Below are positions 1-11,028 of a DNA stretch of 64,000 bases, in pieces. Positions within the stretch are counted from its first letter, which is position 1; each line of letters opens with the position of its first letter. The notes beneath the pieces are model-generated. The model saw only the letters and a list, made by a program, of their open reading frames with translations, was not told the origin of the DNA and ran no database searches. The DNA is taken from positions 124,001-188,000 of the forward strand of contig CAJNDS010002362.1 of NCBI GenBank assembly GCA_905221605.1, written 5' to 3'. A program made the position numbers and the translations under genes. The stretch comes from Symbiodinium natans. Lineage: Eukaryota > Sar > Dinophyceae > Suessiales > Symbiodiniaceae.

Positions 1-690
1 TCTGCTACCTGCTCATGGCCTACATCCTTGCGGTGGTCTTCATTTCGAGCATGACGTCAGCCATGACCAGGTGGGATTCCGGTGCGGTGTCATGTGCTCT
101 CTGCGAGAAACCTTGTTCGCCGTAGGCAGCAACTCTTCAAGACATGCCTCGTTCCGCTAGTCTAGGTGGGGTCCAGCTACTAACTTGAGACATGACTTCT
201 GACTCGGACCTGTTCAGCAGGCTCAGAGCGCACGAGAAACCTTTGCTGGAGCATGGCATGCAAAAAGGTCCTTCTAAGCCTCACGCCGGCCGCAGGCTGT
301 ACCTCATCACCGGCATACAGGCAGGGCATCAGCGCGTGCTGCGCTGGTTTCTCATCGATGCCTGGCCTTGGAATCGACAACTCCGATCTTGGAGCGATCA
401 CCTTGCAAGTGCGGAGTGCTGGATCTTTGCCCACTAAGGACAACGGCATCTCAAGGCAGCTGACGGCGCGGATCCACTCGAACTTGAAGCACAGCTGCAG
501 TTGTTTTTATGCCGTCCCCAGAAGGGGAAGCCCGAGTCGCGAAGCCCTCAAAGCCAAGAACGCAAAAAGACAAAGCCCTGAAGCCGAAAGAAAGCATCCT
601 GTGCGCCCAAGAATCACGAGCTTCATGTTTGCAGGGACCCTTCCGTGAATTCCAATCACTCTCTTCCATCATTGTCCTTGCGCAGGCTTT
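1..690. other. No recognisable gene; upstream flank of the LC8 gene
   Basis: Overlapping short frames on both strands have no recognisable domain, and none is preferred. The end of this stretch is the probable 5' region of the dynein light chain gene. Nothing else stands out. Confidence 0.4.
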
Positions 691-718
691 GGCTTAAGTT
701 GTGGGGGCAACCTCTTTG

Positions 719-721
719 CAG
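719..721 (+). promoter_or_regulatory. Possible spliced-leader acceptor (CAG) for the LC8 gene
   Basis: A CTCTTTGCAG acceptor lies about 37 bases before the chosen ATG at 758. Dinoflagellate mRNAs commonly receive a trans-spliced leader at such AG sites. The assignment is inference; another GCGCAG lies near 680-685. Confidence 0.3.
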
Positions 722-757
722 CTCCAGTTGCACACACCGTGTGCCAGAAAGCAGGCG

Positions 758-1027
758 ATGGCGACGTCGAAGCCGGTCGTCCGGCAAGTGGACATGGAGC
801 CAGACATGTTGGAGTTCGCGGTCAACCGCACCTTGTATGCAATGGACAAGTACAACTTGGAGAAGGACATCGCATCGGACTTGAAGGAGCAGTTCGAGAA
901 TGAGTATGGCCCAACTTGGCATTGCATGGTGGGTCGTCACTTCTCCAGCTACGTGACGCACGAGAAGGCCTGCTATTGCTACTTCTACATTGGACAGATG
1001 GGTGTGATGCTCTTCAAGACCCCCTGA
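758..1027 (+). CDS. Dynein light chain, LC8 (DYNLL) family
   Basis: Predicted 89-residue protein. LC8 is a small dimeric hub that binds short linear motifs in dynein intermediate chain and many partners, in cytoplasm and axoneme. The frame carries the family core: EKDIASDLKEQFENEYGPTW, then WHCMVGRHFSSYVTHE, then the strand-forming YCYFYIGQMGVMLFKTP that builds the ligand-binding beta sheet. Length matches the usual ~89 residues. The frame extends upstream to 701, but the ATG at 758 gives the normal LC8 N-terminus, so I chose it. The gene appears intronless. Compared with animal LC8 the N-terminal 20 residues differ and the core is well kept. Confidence in the family is high. Confidence 0.93.
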   Translation: MATSKPVVRQVDMEPDMLEFAVNRTLYAMDKYNLEKDIASDLKEQFENEYGPTWHCMVGRHFSSYVTHEKACYCYFYIGQMGVMLFKTP

Positions 1028-1422
1028 GTCGATGGCCCAAGCGAAAGTCGAAAGTCAAAAGCTGAGGCATCAAAACGCAGCTGACACGTGTTGCCAAAAA
1101 CAGCACACGGCACATTGCTTCAGCTAAGAGTTGCTCCGACCTCTCAACCGTCGTACCTTGAAGCTCACCTTGAGCGCCGGAGCTTGCGTGTCTCACGAGG
1201 AATTCACACTGGACTGTTGCTTCGCCCACCTTGTGCGAGGGTGCCCAAAAAAATCGCGAGCGCTTTCTTGCCACCACCGTGAGCCCTCTGAGCCCCCGAT
1301 CTGAGAACCCCTCTGATGGCCTCCCCTTGAAGCCCCAGGAAGGCAGCCTTGACTGCCCAGTCCCACGCCGTCCCGGAGACTGAGGCGTTTCCTCTCACTT
1401 TGGGGGAGGGGGAGGGGGGTAT

Positions 1423-1427
<5 letters not shown>

Positions 1428-1457
<30 letters not shown>
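1428..1457. repeat. (GA)n microsatellite
   Basis: About 15 GA units; frames through it read as Arg-Glu or Ser-Leu runs and are not genes. Confidence 0.95.
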
Positions 1458-1459
<2 letters not shown>

Positions 1460-1653
1460 TCAGGGCGGTACCCTCGATCCAACACTATGATAGGCACCCT
1501 GGGGGGAAAAACCAACAGAGTCCCCCAGGTGCATGTTTTTACCCTACGGCCTTTCCTACTTTTCTTTGCCCCGTCAACATGATGGGAGTCACGAGACCTC
1601 GGACATCTCGCGCCCCTCGGGGCGGCCCTCTCTTCGGGGGGGGCTATGCGTGC

Positions 1654-1654
<1 letters not shown>

Positions 1655-1690
<36 letters not shown>
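1655..1690. repeat. (GA)n microsatellite
   Basis: About 18 GA units, 200 bases from the first GA tract. Confidence 0.95.
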
Positions 1691-1692
<2 letters not shown>

Positions 1693-2058
1693 TGAAGTCC
1701 TCAAGCTTTAACTGACCCTTACTTATACCTAAGTCGGCTACAAGGAGGGGTGAGCTTCCTCGTTCTCTTCGCTCTTGGGCCCGAATTGGCGCTGGTCAGG
1801 TGGAGTTCCTCCAGCTGGTTTCCGAGAACCTCCGGATGCTGGGACAGTGTACCCTAAATCCTAAGGCCTTGTCACCGACCTCGCAGAGAGCTGTTGCCAC
1901 AAAAATAAGAAAGCAAGAGCCGAGCAGCACCCCCACATCAGCTGGGGAGCGGGTCCAGCCATATGTTTTCAAGGTCAACTCTCGAAATTTGTTGATCCAG
2001 TTCCGGGCGCCCCTTGAACCTGATGAACCCCCGAGCCCCATTCCCTAAACCCCTATGT

Positions 2059-2160
2059 CTTGGGATGCTCCCGTTATACTAGGAGTCCTTAAGAGGGATT
2101 CTGACAGGGGGGTACTCTAATCCCTACAAGGGAGTTGTTAGTATAAGGGGGAACATCCCT
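2059..2160. repeat. ~100-bp imperfect inverted repeat, MITE-like
   Basis: Left end GGGATGCTCCCGTTATACTA is mirrored on the right by TTAGTATAAGGGGGAACATC, giving ~20-bp imperfect terminal inverted repeats. It is non-coding and similar in size to the other short inverted-repeat elements of the window. Confidence 0.5.
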
Positions 2161-2309
2161 AAACCCTCTACCCGAAGCAGCCGAGGATGGAGCTCCACTG
2201 CGAGATGTACGGGCCAGCCTTGCGCCACCATCCGCCACTTGGGGCGCTTTGGGGGTTCCGGCTCGAGGGTTTCAGGGTTCGCAGCTTTCTGGACTTGAGG
2301 GAAAACCGT

Positions 2310-2394
2310 AAACCCTAAACCCCAGCCCTAAACCCTAGCCCTAAACCCTAGCCCTAAACCCTAGCCCTAAACCCTGAACCCTAAACCCTAAACC
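2310..2394 (-). repeat. Telomere-type tract, CCCTAAA sense
   Basis: Degenerate (CCCTAAACCCTAG)n, the complement of TTTAGGG. It opens a left-CCCTAAA / right-TTTAGGG pair around a unique island at 2395-2504. Confidence 0.85.
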
Positions 2395-2504
2395 GAAAGA
2401 ATAAGCATGGCGTACCCGTCTCTGGGACGTTTGGGCTCCTGAGCCGCTTCCCAAACTAAAGACTATGCCAACTCTGTGGTCGCTTCTCTAAAACATGGTC
2501 CATT

Positions 2505-2602
2505 TAGGGTTTATAGATTAAAGTTTAGGGCCTAGGGTTTAGGGGTTTAGGGGTTTAGGGGTTTAGGGCCTAGGGTTTAGGGGTTTAGGGGTTTAGGGGG
2601 TT
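2505..2602 (+). repeat. Telomere-type tract, TTTAGGG sense, octamer variant
   Basis: Mostly GGGGTTTA octamers rather than heptamers, with GGGCCTAGGG interruptions. Confidence 0.85.
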
Positions 2603-3446
2603 CCTACTCCAAGGCAGCCCCAAAATATTTAGTTCCGATGACCAAGTGAGGCGGAGGCCTTGGTGTTCTTGGGCTCACATGGGTTGCATAAGTTGGCACA
2701 GCCACTCCTTCGGCCCTAAACCCCCCTCCCAAAAATAGAATCCGGAACCCGAGCCCTAAGCCTAGTGGTATGGTCCAAAGCAAGATCGCTTCGACACACC
2801 AGGTCGGGTCTGACAAGGAAGTTCATATGTCTAGGACATGAGGATCTTGTGCATTAGTTGACCTTGGACTTATGTTTAGTTAAAGCTGGAGGGTAAGACC
2901 AGAGCTGGCAGCCGACACAGACGAACCCGGATTGAATCCTTGCCTGCCAGATTCGAAACCCTAAACCTTAAACCTAAATCCTAAACCCTGTACCCCCCCC
3001 TGGAAGGTAGTGGTGTTGCTTTGGTGGCGATGTAGTGATGGTTGCGGTTGATGAACTTGCTGGAGGGGCGGGTCGCAGGATGTGTGGAGTGCACTTGTTG
3101 AGACATCCCCCTTCCATCCGAAGACCGAGGCTGCTGGCGCCGATGACGGCGCAGATGGTGAAGCAGTGTCTGGTTTGGCAGCTTACGAACCCCCAATCTC
3201 CGAGGTCGAAACCTTCAAAAAATAGCCTTCGCCCTTTCCCCCTTTCCCTCTATGACCCACGCCCCCCCGAACTCCTTGCCATATGCTCATCTCCTAGAAT
3301 TGGGTCCGAATCCCTAGAAACCCTTACCCCCCAAATTCCATCATTGGGGGTGGTGTGGGATGCCAGCAGAATCCCCGCGTCCCGCACCCTAAGCCTTGTC
3401 TGCGTAGGCTACGAGCACGGAGCGCCTCGCAGCACTCTTTCTCCCT
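2603..3446. other. No gene seen
   Basis: Scattered CCCTAAA units near 2955-2990. Short frames on both strands, none recognisable. Confidence 0.35.
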
Positions 3447-3736
3447 AAGCCCTAAGCCCTAAGCCCTAAGCCCTAAACCCTAAACCCTAAACCCTAAACC
3501 CTAAACCCTAAACCCTAAACCCTAAGACCCTAAAACCCTAAAACCCTAAGCCCTGTCCAACCCGGCTTTGCCCCAGTTGCGAGCGGTTCGGCCCCGAACT
3601 CCGAAGCCCTGAGCTCAGCCCTTCAGGAACCCTCTCAGCCCTAAGGCCTCAGCCCTAAGCCCTAAGCCCTAAGCCCTAAGCCCTAAGCCCTAAGCCCTAA
3701 GCCCTAAGCCCTAAGCCCTAAGCCCTAAGCCCTAAG
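3447..3736 (-). repeat. Telomere-type tracts CCCTAAA and CCCTAAG
   Basis: A (CCCTAAA)n tract (3447-3558), a 90-bp unique spacer, then an unusually pure (CCCTAAG)n tract (3650-3736). The G variant has been homogenised separately from the canonical unit. Confidence 0.9.
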
Positions 3737-3884
3737 GGTAATCTGATAGAATTCTAGATCCTAAACCCTAGGGCATAAGCAAGGGTAACTATGGTTATTG
3801 CCCTGTTTAGGGTACTTACAACCCTAAACCCTAAACCCTTAACCCTAAACCCCTGGTATTGTGCCGCTCCTCCGTGTTTTTCAG

Positions 3885-3927
3885 AGGCTCTGCCACACGG
3901 CGATCTCCCTGGCTCTCATCTCCCACG
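3885..3927 (+). CDS. Possible small exon, hydrophobic
   Basis: A 43-base open segment between a T-rich TTTTTCAG acceptor and a G|GTGATC donor; one frame reads RLCHTAISLALISH, membrane-like. It lies between CCCTAAA (left) and TTTAGGG (right), as better supported exons do. No family recognised. Confidence 0.25.
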
Positions 3928-4118
3928 GTGATCTAGTTTTCATCCAAGGCGCGCATAGGGTTTGGGTTTAGGGTTCAAGAGCTCCTGGTCGAGCAGTTTC
4001 TCGTTTAGGTGCGCTGTTTTAGACCATCGAAAAATACCCACCCACCCGGAGTTCCCATAACATTAAGAAATACAAAGTTTCTTCTTGTTTTTAGGATGGC
4101 TCAACATCAAAACTGATG

Positions 4119-4262
4119 GGTTTAGGGTCTCAAGGGTTTAGGGTCTCAAGGGTTTAGAAGGGTTTAGGGACTCAAGGCTTTTGGGTCTCAAGGGTTTAGG
4201 GGCTCAAGGGTTTAGGGTCTCAAGGGTTCAGGGTCTCAAGGGTTTAGGGTCTCAAGGGTTGA
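4119..4262 (+). repeat. 16-bp tandem repeat built on the telomere unit
   Basis: Units of GGGTCTCAAGGGTTTA, a telomere-type heptamer fused to TCTCAAGGG, repeated about 8 times immediately before the 21-bp array. Confidence 0.85.
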
Positions 4263-4274
4263 GGGGCTCCAGGC

Positions 4275-4795
4275 CGGGCCTTGCCCACGAACATTTGGGC
4301 CTTGCCCACGAATATTTGGGCCTTGCCCACGAATATTTGGGCCTTGCCCCACGAATATTTGGGCCTTCGTGGGCTTCGGGCCTTGCCCACGAATATTCGG
4401 GCCTTGCCCACGAATATTTGGGTTTTGCCCACTTGGGCCTTGCCCACGAATATTTGGGCCTTGCCCACGAATGTTTGGGCCTTGCCCACGAATGTTTGGG
4501 CCTTGCCCACGAACATTTGGGCCTTGCCCACGACCATTTGGGCCTTGCCCACGAACATTTGGGCCTTGCCCACGAATTTTTGGGCCTTTTGGTTCGTGGG
4601 CAAGGGTTCGTGGGCAAGGCCCAAATGTTCGTGGGCCTTGCCCACGAACTAAAAAGCCCAAAAATTTGTGGGCAAGGCCCAAAAATTCGTGGGCAATGCC
4701 CAAAATCCGGATTATGGGCCTTGCCCACGAATATTTGGGCCTTGCCCACGAATCTTTGGGCCTTGCCCACGAATATTTGGGCTTTGCCCACGAAT
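4275..4795. repeat. 21-bp tandem array with internal inversion
   Basis: About 15 units of GGGCCTTGCCCACGAATATT plus one base in plus orientation (4275-4585), then units in the opposite sense (4586-4700), then plus sense again (4710-4795). The whole can fold into long hairpins. The unit contains GGGC-CTT-GCCC, a dyad. Frames here encode GLAHEYL- or FVGKAQI-type heptads and are artefacts of a 21-base period. No unique spacers, so not CRISPR. Confidence 0.92.
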
Positions 4796-4828
4796 ACCAC
4801 TAAGGTTTATAATTATATGGTAGGAGAG

Positions 4829-4877
4829 GTTTAGGGTTTAGGGTTTAGGGTTTAGGGTTTAGGGTTGGGGTTTAGGG
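4829..4877 (+). repeat. Telomere-type tract TTTAGGG
   Basis: About 6 units directly after the 21-bp array. Confidence 0.85.
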
Positions 4878-4950
4878 GTGTTCTGAATTTTCAGGGTGCG
4901 AGTCGCTTGCAGAACGGCATTTCCGGTACCAAGCGCGCCCCCACCCACAA

Positions 4951-5063
4951 TACTTGGAGGTTCATGCGTACTTATAAGGAGGGTTATCAGTCGGGTAACT
5001 ACGGTCATAACTCTATTTTGGTACTTATGACCTTACCCAGAAGTACCCATGAACCTTCAAGTA
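4951..5063. mobile_element. MITE/introner-like element, family 1
   Basis: 113 bp with ~20-bp terminal inverted repeats: left TACTTGGAGGTTCATGCGTA, right GTACCCATGAACCTTCAAGT. The interior has TTATAAGGAGGGTT-type sequence shared with other family-1 copies. Non-coding; no intact host exon pair is evident here. Confidence 0.65.
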
Positions 5064-5136
5064 AGGTCCAAAGAACCCTCAAAAAGGGGGCGGTGACCAG
5101 GGTTCCCTAATTTGCAGGGGAGGTGCCGGAACCCGA

Positions 5137-5286
5137 AACCCTAAACCCGAAACCCTAGACCCTAGACCCAAAACCCTAAACCCTAAACCCTAGACCCAAA
5201 ATCCTAAACCCTAAACCCGAGTCCCTAAACCCTAAACCCTAAACCCTAAACCCTAAACCCTAAACCCTAAACCCTAAACCCTAAAT
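5137..5286 (-). repeat. Telomere-type tract CCCTAAA
   Basis: Long near-perfect tract with a few CCCGAAA and CCCTAGA variants, ending just before a probable exon at 5295. Confidence 0.9.
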
Positions 5287-5294
5287 TCGGTCAG

Positions 5295-5440
5295 GGGAGG
5301 TGCCGGTGGAGCCCCGGATGGTCTTCATCACCGACGGGGACCTCGTGTACTTCCGCAGCGGCAAGTTTGAGTCCATGCACCTCAACCACGGCCATCACGC
5401 TGCGGAGCCGGCGCCTTGCCAACTGAGGGGGGCTGTGTGT
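5295..5440 (+). CDS. Exon candidate, cyclic-nucleotide-binding-like beta segment
   Basis: An open stretch follows a GGTCAG acceptor and reads EVPVEPRMVFITDGDLVYFR then SGKFESMHLNHG. RMVFITDGDLVYF resembles a beta strand-turn of cyclic-nucleotide-binding domains in ion channels, but the match is short. The exact donor is unclear; G|GTTTGGGG at the start of the downstream telomere tract is one option. It lies between CCCTAAA and TTTAGGG tracts. Confidence 0.35.
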
Positions 5441-5513
5441 AGGGTTTGGGGTTTAGGGTTTAGGGTTTAGGGTTTGGGGTTTAGGGTTTAGGGTTTAGGG
5501 TTTAGGGATAGGT
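5441..5513 (+). repeat. Telomere-type tract TTTAGGG
   Basis: About 9 units with GTTTGGGG variants, directly after the 5295 exon candidate. Confidence 0.85.
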
Positions 5514-5563
5514 CTCAGGGCGCTGGCCTCCTTGCCATCCCCAACGCCTGTCTGGTAAGAGAA

Positions 5564-5703
5564 GTGGATGTTTACGAAAATAATGGACCCCCAAATAGAA
5601 GGATTCCCTTGTCATAAGGACTGCAATATGAACCCCCAAATAGTAGGACTCCCGTATTGTAAGGAACCCAAAAAAGGTGCCCCTGAATTTCGGAAACCCC
5701 CTA
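5564..5703. mobile_element. MITE/introner-like element, family 2
   Basis: 140 bp. On the minus strand it begins GGGGGTTTCCGAAATTC and ends ATTTTCGTAAACATCCAC, which are inverted repeats. Interior segments TATTTGGGGGTYC and AAGGGAATCCT recur in other family-2 copies. Confidence 0.65.
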
Positions 5704-6117
5704 GTTGCGGAAGAGCTGGGGAGCGCCTCGCCCCGCCCAGAGGTGCTGTGGACAGATTGGCTCCATCACGGCACGTTGCGGGTGGCGTCCATGCGCGTCA
5801 GGCGACGTCGTTTTGCTTTGCTGGGAACTCGTCCCGAGACACCTTAGCCGTGCCGGGATGGTTAGACAGAACACATGACCACGCAGATGTGCACACAGGC
5901 TTCTTCTTCTCAGCGCAAAGACCTTCCAGGAGTCTCTTGGATGAAGACCGAAGAAGGGAAGCAGATTGCTCAACTGCGATGACTTGACACTTCGTTTTGA
6001 CTGAGGCTCGCCCTGAAGAATACCTGCCCCGAAATTGCAGCTTGCATGCAAAGAGCAGGAAGACTACTCCGGAGGGCATCATGGCTCACGTCGCAGATTG
6101 ACATTTGCTCCGGGTAC
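5704..6117. other. No gene supported
   Basis: Open frames exist on both strands (plus to 5987, minus 5701-6051), but none has a recognisable domain or splice-bounded exon. Confidence 0.3.
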
Positions 6118-6118
6118 A

Positions 6119-6156
<38 letters not shown>

Positions 6157-6251
6157 TGTGTGTGTGTGTGTGTCTGTCTGTCTGTCTGCCTGCCTGCCTG
6201 CCTGCCTGCCTGTCTGCCTGCCTGTCTGTCTGTCTGTCTGTCTGTCTGTCT
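6119..6251. repeat. (TG)n (TGTC)n (TGCC)n compound microsatellite
   Basis: TG dinucleotides pass into CTGT and CTGC tetranucleotides. Confidence 0.95.
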
Positions 6252-7758
6252 TAGAATTGTACTTATATAGTCTAAGCCTAAGCAGGCAGGCTTACTACGA
6301 GAGTCGTCATGACATGTTGTGGGCCGTAGTGCAGAGCTGCACAGTCGTTGCGAGGATCTCTTCGCTTACGCTGCTGAATTCGTGCGGCAATTCAATGATC
6401 TGGAGCCTGTCGACCGCCATGACTTGTGGTGCAACATGGATTTGACAGGATTCCGTACATGAAGCATTGTGCTTGGCAGCAGTCGAGTGACCCAAAGCCC
6501 TCTGAGAGGCTTGCGGGCACGTTGCAAGCTTTGCAGCGGATGCAAGTCACAACCGCAGTGCGCAAAGTTGACCTGTGAAGGAAGTGGGGTCTGTGTGTGT
6601 GTGTGTGACCTGCATCTGCAGCCTCAGGACTCTCCTGACAATCAGGGCAGTCGGAATTTATGTGCAGTGAAAGGCGTGCCGACCCCATCCCGGACTGTAA
6701 TTGATGGAACCAGGGACAGTTTGGCAGGCATCGATTTTCAGGACTCGCGCGGCACGTCGACCTGGCATGGTCCTGTTCTTGTGTCCACGAGGCCTGGAGA
6801 GGTATTTGCTAGACCGAGAAGGAGGCCAGGATTCAGGATGTTGAAGTTGCCGAGACCTTTCCATGCCTACGTGGTCACCGTAGTGGCCAGTGCCAGAAGT
6901 CAGGGGGCATCCGCCACGGCATGCTTCAGATGTTTGACCTTACATCTTGCACCATCTTGCCATTGCATCCCTCGTGGGAGATGTTGATGTTGTGCATGCC
7001 ATCTTGGCACTGCCCAAGGTCTGACGGCGGACCGTTTTCCAGCCAACTATTTAACCCCCAGCTGCCGTAGCAATTCCGGCACGGGGCGCGAGGGTTGGCA
7101 CGAATTTGAACCAGCACCTGCCACAGAGCACATTGGGTGCCCTATCTGCCTTCTGAGAAATAACAACCCTCATCTCAGGCACTGCAGAAACACTGCAATC
7201 CCAGTTGCCAGACCAGTCTTCGCAGTCTTTATGCTAGAAGGGCCTGTCAGTGGGAGCACCCAGCGACACCCCAAATACAAGCGCTTCAAAGCTGTGTGGC
7301 TACAGTTTTGGCCAGGGCTGCAATAGATGGTACAGCTCTGCGCAGCCCAACGCCCTACATGAGGGCATGCTTTTCAAGTAGTTTGCGGAAGCCGCATGAT
7401 CTCATCTCCCGAATCTCATCGCCAAAGGAGTGCAATCGGAGCAGCCGATGGACATTCATGCTGTCTTAGGTTCCCAGATGCTTCCAGCCTAGATGTCCTG
7501 TAGCCTCCGCACTAGTGAGTCTCCCCTGCATAGGACCCCGATCTCGAAGGAGAGCCCAGTACCACATACCCTCGAATGAAGCCTTAAACCCTGAACCCTC
7601 AACCCTGTTCGACCCGCATTTGCAAAACCAGGAGAGCCCTGGGGGCCCGAGATCCTAGACTCCCACATGCTTGGATTCGTTCCCTTTCTTTCTTGTCTAT
7701 ATAAAATTATCATTTTGAAAAGACGCACACATATATTTATTCACATACATGCACGCAT
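6252..7758. other. No gene supported
   Basis: A 172-residue plus frame (6469-6987) is low-complexity in part and has no recognisable motif. A few CCCTGAA units lie near 7580-7605. Confidence 0.3.
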
Positions 7759-7900
7759 GCATACATACATACGTATATATATATATATATATATATATAG
7801 ATATATCTATATACCTATGTAAATAGTTTTCGTATATATGTATATATGTATCTTTGAAAGATCACACACACACATATTTACATATATATATATATTCATA
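7759..7900. repeat. AT-rich (TA)n/(ATAC)n microsatellite
   Basis: Alternating AT with interrupted ATAC and CACA runs. Confidence 0.9.
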
Positions 7901-8082
7901 GATAATTCAGATTTGTGTGAATATGCATGGCAGTGAGGCTCCATCATGAGGCTGGGCCCAGTCCCGGTGGCCTACCATCTGGTGCCGTCGCAAGCCTTGG
8001 AGGTGGGCCTCGGGTCTTAACCCGCCTTTTGCTTTCCATTTTTTTGCATATGTTAGTGCAAAGAAGCTCTATCTGCAACGGA

Positions 8083-8090
8083 ATACATAC

Positions 8091-8121
<31 letters not shown>

Positions 8122-8340
8122 CATATATACATATATACATATATACATATATACATATATACATATATACATATATACATATACACATATATACATATAT
8201 ACATGTATACACAATTATACATATATACATATACAATCTATACACATATACACATACATAGACATAGACATAGACATAGACATATGCATATGTATTTGCA
8301 TACATATGCATATACATATACATATGTATATGCACATACA
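8083..8340. repeat. (ATATAC)n microsatellite
   Basis: About 25 hexamer units, then TAGACA and TATGCA variants. Tyr/Ile-rich frames here are artefacts. Confidence 0.95.
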
Positions 8341-8876
8341 TTGTTATTTACAGTGGGCTTCTCCACTATAGCCGTGAAATATTGCGAAAGTCATGCCATG
8401 GAGCCGACACAGCCTCAAGGGGTACTTGCGCGTTGGGAGCCCTCATGACGTGTTCGGGCCACATGTTTCCGAGCCTTGCATGCCTAAGGGGCTTTGTGTA
8501 GCAGGTGGCTGGGTGGCAGTCCTTAGCCACCCACCCTGGCTCCGAGGCCGATGTGCGGATTTCGGGGATTCTGGGAACAGGGCTTAGGGGTTTTCCATGC
8601 ATGCGCTGAATACCTTAAGCCTACTGTAGCTGCTCAAGTCAATGCAAGATGAAAGTCCCCTTGACCCCCCAACATACTGGACTTCTAGCCTTGCTAGCAA
8701 CATGTGTGGCCTTAACTCGAACCATAAGTTTTCAGTTCGCCACACGCCACCTAGTAATCGCAAGCCCGAAGCCCTCAACCGGGACCCTGAAGGCCGCACT
8801 TTGCTGCCGGTTCATCGCCTCCTTCTGTGTGGCAGCCATTGGCCGCCATAGGCCTGTGCATGGGATGCCGCTCTTT
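8341..8876. other. No gene supported
   Basis: Several overlapping 60-90 codon frames, none recognisable. Confidence 0.3.
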
Positions 8877-8950
8877 GGGTTTAGGGTTTGGGGTTTAGGG
8901 TTCAGGGTTTAGGGTTTAGGGTTTAGGGTTTGGGGTTTAGGGTTTAGGGT
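8877..8950 (+). repeat. Telomere-type tract TTTAGGG
   Basis: About 10 units including TTTGGGG and TTCAGGG variants, ending in a short A-run. Confidence 0.9.
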
Positions 8951-9978
8951 AAAAAAAACAGGGTGTTGGCAGGGATATGGGAGCCACAAAACGCAGGTGT
9001 GCTGCGCCCGATTGTAGACATCCGACTGCAGCCTAGCCTGAGTTCCGCGCATCTGCACCCTCGGCTTCCTTCCAGGGATGCTGGGAAAACCTCCGATGCA
9101 GAGCTGCTTGGACACAAGCATGTACCAGTGTCCGGTTCCAGAGCTGTCGTATAGGGGTCGGAATAGAAATGAATGGTAATTCCCGTATGGTCCCTTTATT
9201 CTTCATACTACAACAACCCCCCCCCCCCTCCAAAGAAAAAATCAATTCTACTGATTTAGGCCCCTATGTTACATGCATGGGTTGATCCTTAAGAAGCTTC
9301 TTGATGGCTTCGATCAGTTAACCACGATGTTCCTTTCCGGCCCGCAAGCCTCCGGCAGTGCGTGGCCCGTGCGCGACTCAGGCTGACCGTTCTAGACCCT
9401 ATCGGTGATCCGCAGGCCTTCTTGGTCTCCTGTCTGCAATTTTAAGGGTGTACAACTTAAGATTTTCTACACATCAGTATGATCTTGTTGACAGTCCCCC
9501 ATGAATCCAGGTGGGGGTTCTTATTTGGGGTTTCTCTCTCTTTTTTGTCGTTGTCCTTGGCTTGACCCTTCAGGACAATCACATCAACAGCTTCCTTCAG
9601 CAAGGTCCCGGCCCGAGCGATGTTCTGACTTCTTGGGGGGGGACCTCCACCGAACAAACCCCCAAGGCGATGGAATGGCGCTGCCGAAGAAGCTCGACCA
9701 GGAGAACCAACAACATGTCACACCTCATGTCTTTAGGCGCCGAACTGCTATCTGCTTAAGAATGAGCATCCCTAAGCTGCCCTTTATAAGGAAGAATACT
9801 CTGTGAGTTTTTTGAGGGGTTCTTAGGCAAGTCGCAGGAGAGGGTGGCTCTTTTCTGTCAGTCCTTTCCAATGCAAGCCTCATCCGCAGGACGGATCCTG
9901 CGCCCGTCGGCTGCACATGCTGCTGCAGAGCCAGGCGCCCTCGAGGACGGCGGCGTCCCTAACATGGGGGTCGGAATA
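8951..9978. other. No gene supported
   Basis: Short frames only; C-run at about 9219-9228. Confidence 0.3.
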
Positions 9979-10059
9979 CTTGGGTTTAGGGTTTAGGGTT
10001 TAGGGTTTAGGGTTTAGGGTTTAGGGTTTAGGGTTTAGGGTTTAGGGTTCAGGGCTCAT
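9979..10059 (+). repeat. Telomere-type tract TTTAGGG
   Basis: About 11 nearly perfect units. Confidence 0.92.
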
Positions 10060-10405
10060 TGCAATAGTTAGTATTCCCTTTATGGCCCCGAGAGAAGGAT
10101 GTATGTTATAGTGACCCTTAAAAACCCTACTTTGACTACCTAGTATTCCCTGACTGTCCCGATATAAGTATGTTTATAGTTTTTTTCTAAAACCCAATTC
10201 TACTTATTTATGGCACCTGGATTACATTGTACTGTAATCCTACTCTGTATGCCGATGTCTTCTGGCCCCTGTATTGCATTTTTGTTTTTTGCTGCTTCTT
10301 CTCTCTTTCGTGGGCGGAGCCTGTCAATCTCCCCAGCAACGTCCGAGCCCCTGGTGAGGGCAAAGGATCACCAGAGCCCTGTGCAAGATGAGATCGCGAT
10401 TGCAA

Positions 10406-10683
10406 CCCTAAACCCTAAGCCCTGGCCAAAAACCCCTCATCCCCTAGGCAGGTGGCAAGAAGCCCTAAACCCTAAACCCTAAACCCTAAACCCTAAACCC
10501 TAAACCCTAAACCCTAAACCCTAAACCCTAAACCCTAGACCCAAATCCTTGAACAGGTGGCAAAAGCCCCTAAGGGGCTGAGGGCCGGAAAACTCCCTAA
10601 ACCCTAAACCCGAGTGTGAGAGTCGAAACCCTAAACCCTAAACTCTAAACCCTAAACCCTAAACCCTAAACCCTAAACCCTGC
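10406..10683 (-). repeat. Telomere-type tracts CCCTAAA (two blocks)
   Basis: Main blocks 10460-10547 and 10625-10683, with unique spacers. The second ends right before the CGCAG acceptor of the next exon candidate. Confidence 0.9.
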
Positions 10684-10687
10684 GCAG

Positions 10688-10789
10688 GAAAGAGGCGCAC
10701 TGGAATTGGAAAGTCGCCCGATTGCCGATCGCTGACGCGATCTCAGCCAGGCAAGGCACTGCTGGAGTGGACCTGCAGCTTGGCCCAGG
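10688..10789 (+). CDS. Exon candidate, unknown protein
   Basis: Bounded by TGCGCAG| and CCCAGG|GTTTCC. The open frame reads KEAHWNWKVARLPIADAISA and continues to VDLQLGP. It is flanked by CCCTAAA on the left and TTTAGGG on the right. No family recognised. Confidence 0.4.
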
Positions 10790-10808
10790 GTTTCCATGTG
10801 GGCTTTGC

Positions 10809-10917
10809 ATTTAGGGTTTAGGGTTTAGGGTTTAGGGTTGTTGACAAGGGTTTAGGGTTTAGGCGGTTTCATGGGCTTCCATTTAGGGATTGGGGTTTAG
10901 GGTTTAGGGTTTAGGAT
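10809..10917 (+). repeat. Telomere-type tract TTTAGGG, interrupted
   Basis: Three blocks of TTTAGGG after the 10688 exon candidate. Confidence 0.85.
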
Positions 10918-11028
10918 AGGCGGGCGTCTGGCAGTCAGCAAGCCTAGCTTCAAAAGGGTTTACATAAGGTTTGTACAAAAGGGTTTAAGGTTTGGGGCGG
11001 TTTCATGGGGCACGGAAGCTCTTTCTCT

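Larger units (their letters stand above)
1028..2309. other. Non-coding mosaic with GA microsatellites
   Basis: Besides two GA tracts it holds an inverted repeat near 2059-2160 and a possible coding island (2182-2300, plus strand, starting after GAAGCAG with EDGAPLRDV...). No domain is recognised. Confidence 0.3.

Noticed and set aside
4275-4795. CRISPR-like array
   Set aside because: Direct repeats have no unique spacers and the genome is eukaryotic.
4181-4834. Long repetitive ORFs on both strands
   Set aside because: They arise because the 21-bp repeat is a multiple of three, leaving all frames open; no unique protein sequence.
6469-6987. 172-codon plus ORF as a gene
   Set aside because: Partly TG microsatellite, no recognisable domain, and overlapped by equally open minus frames.
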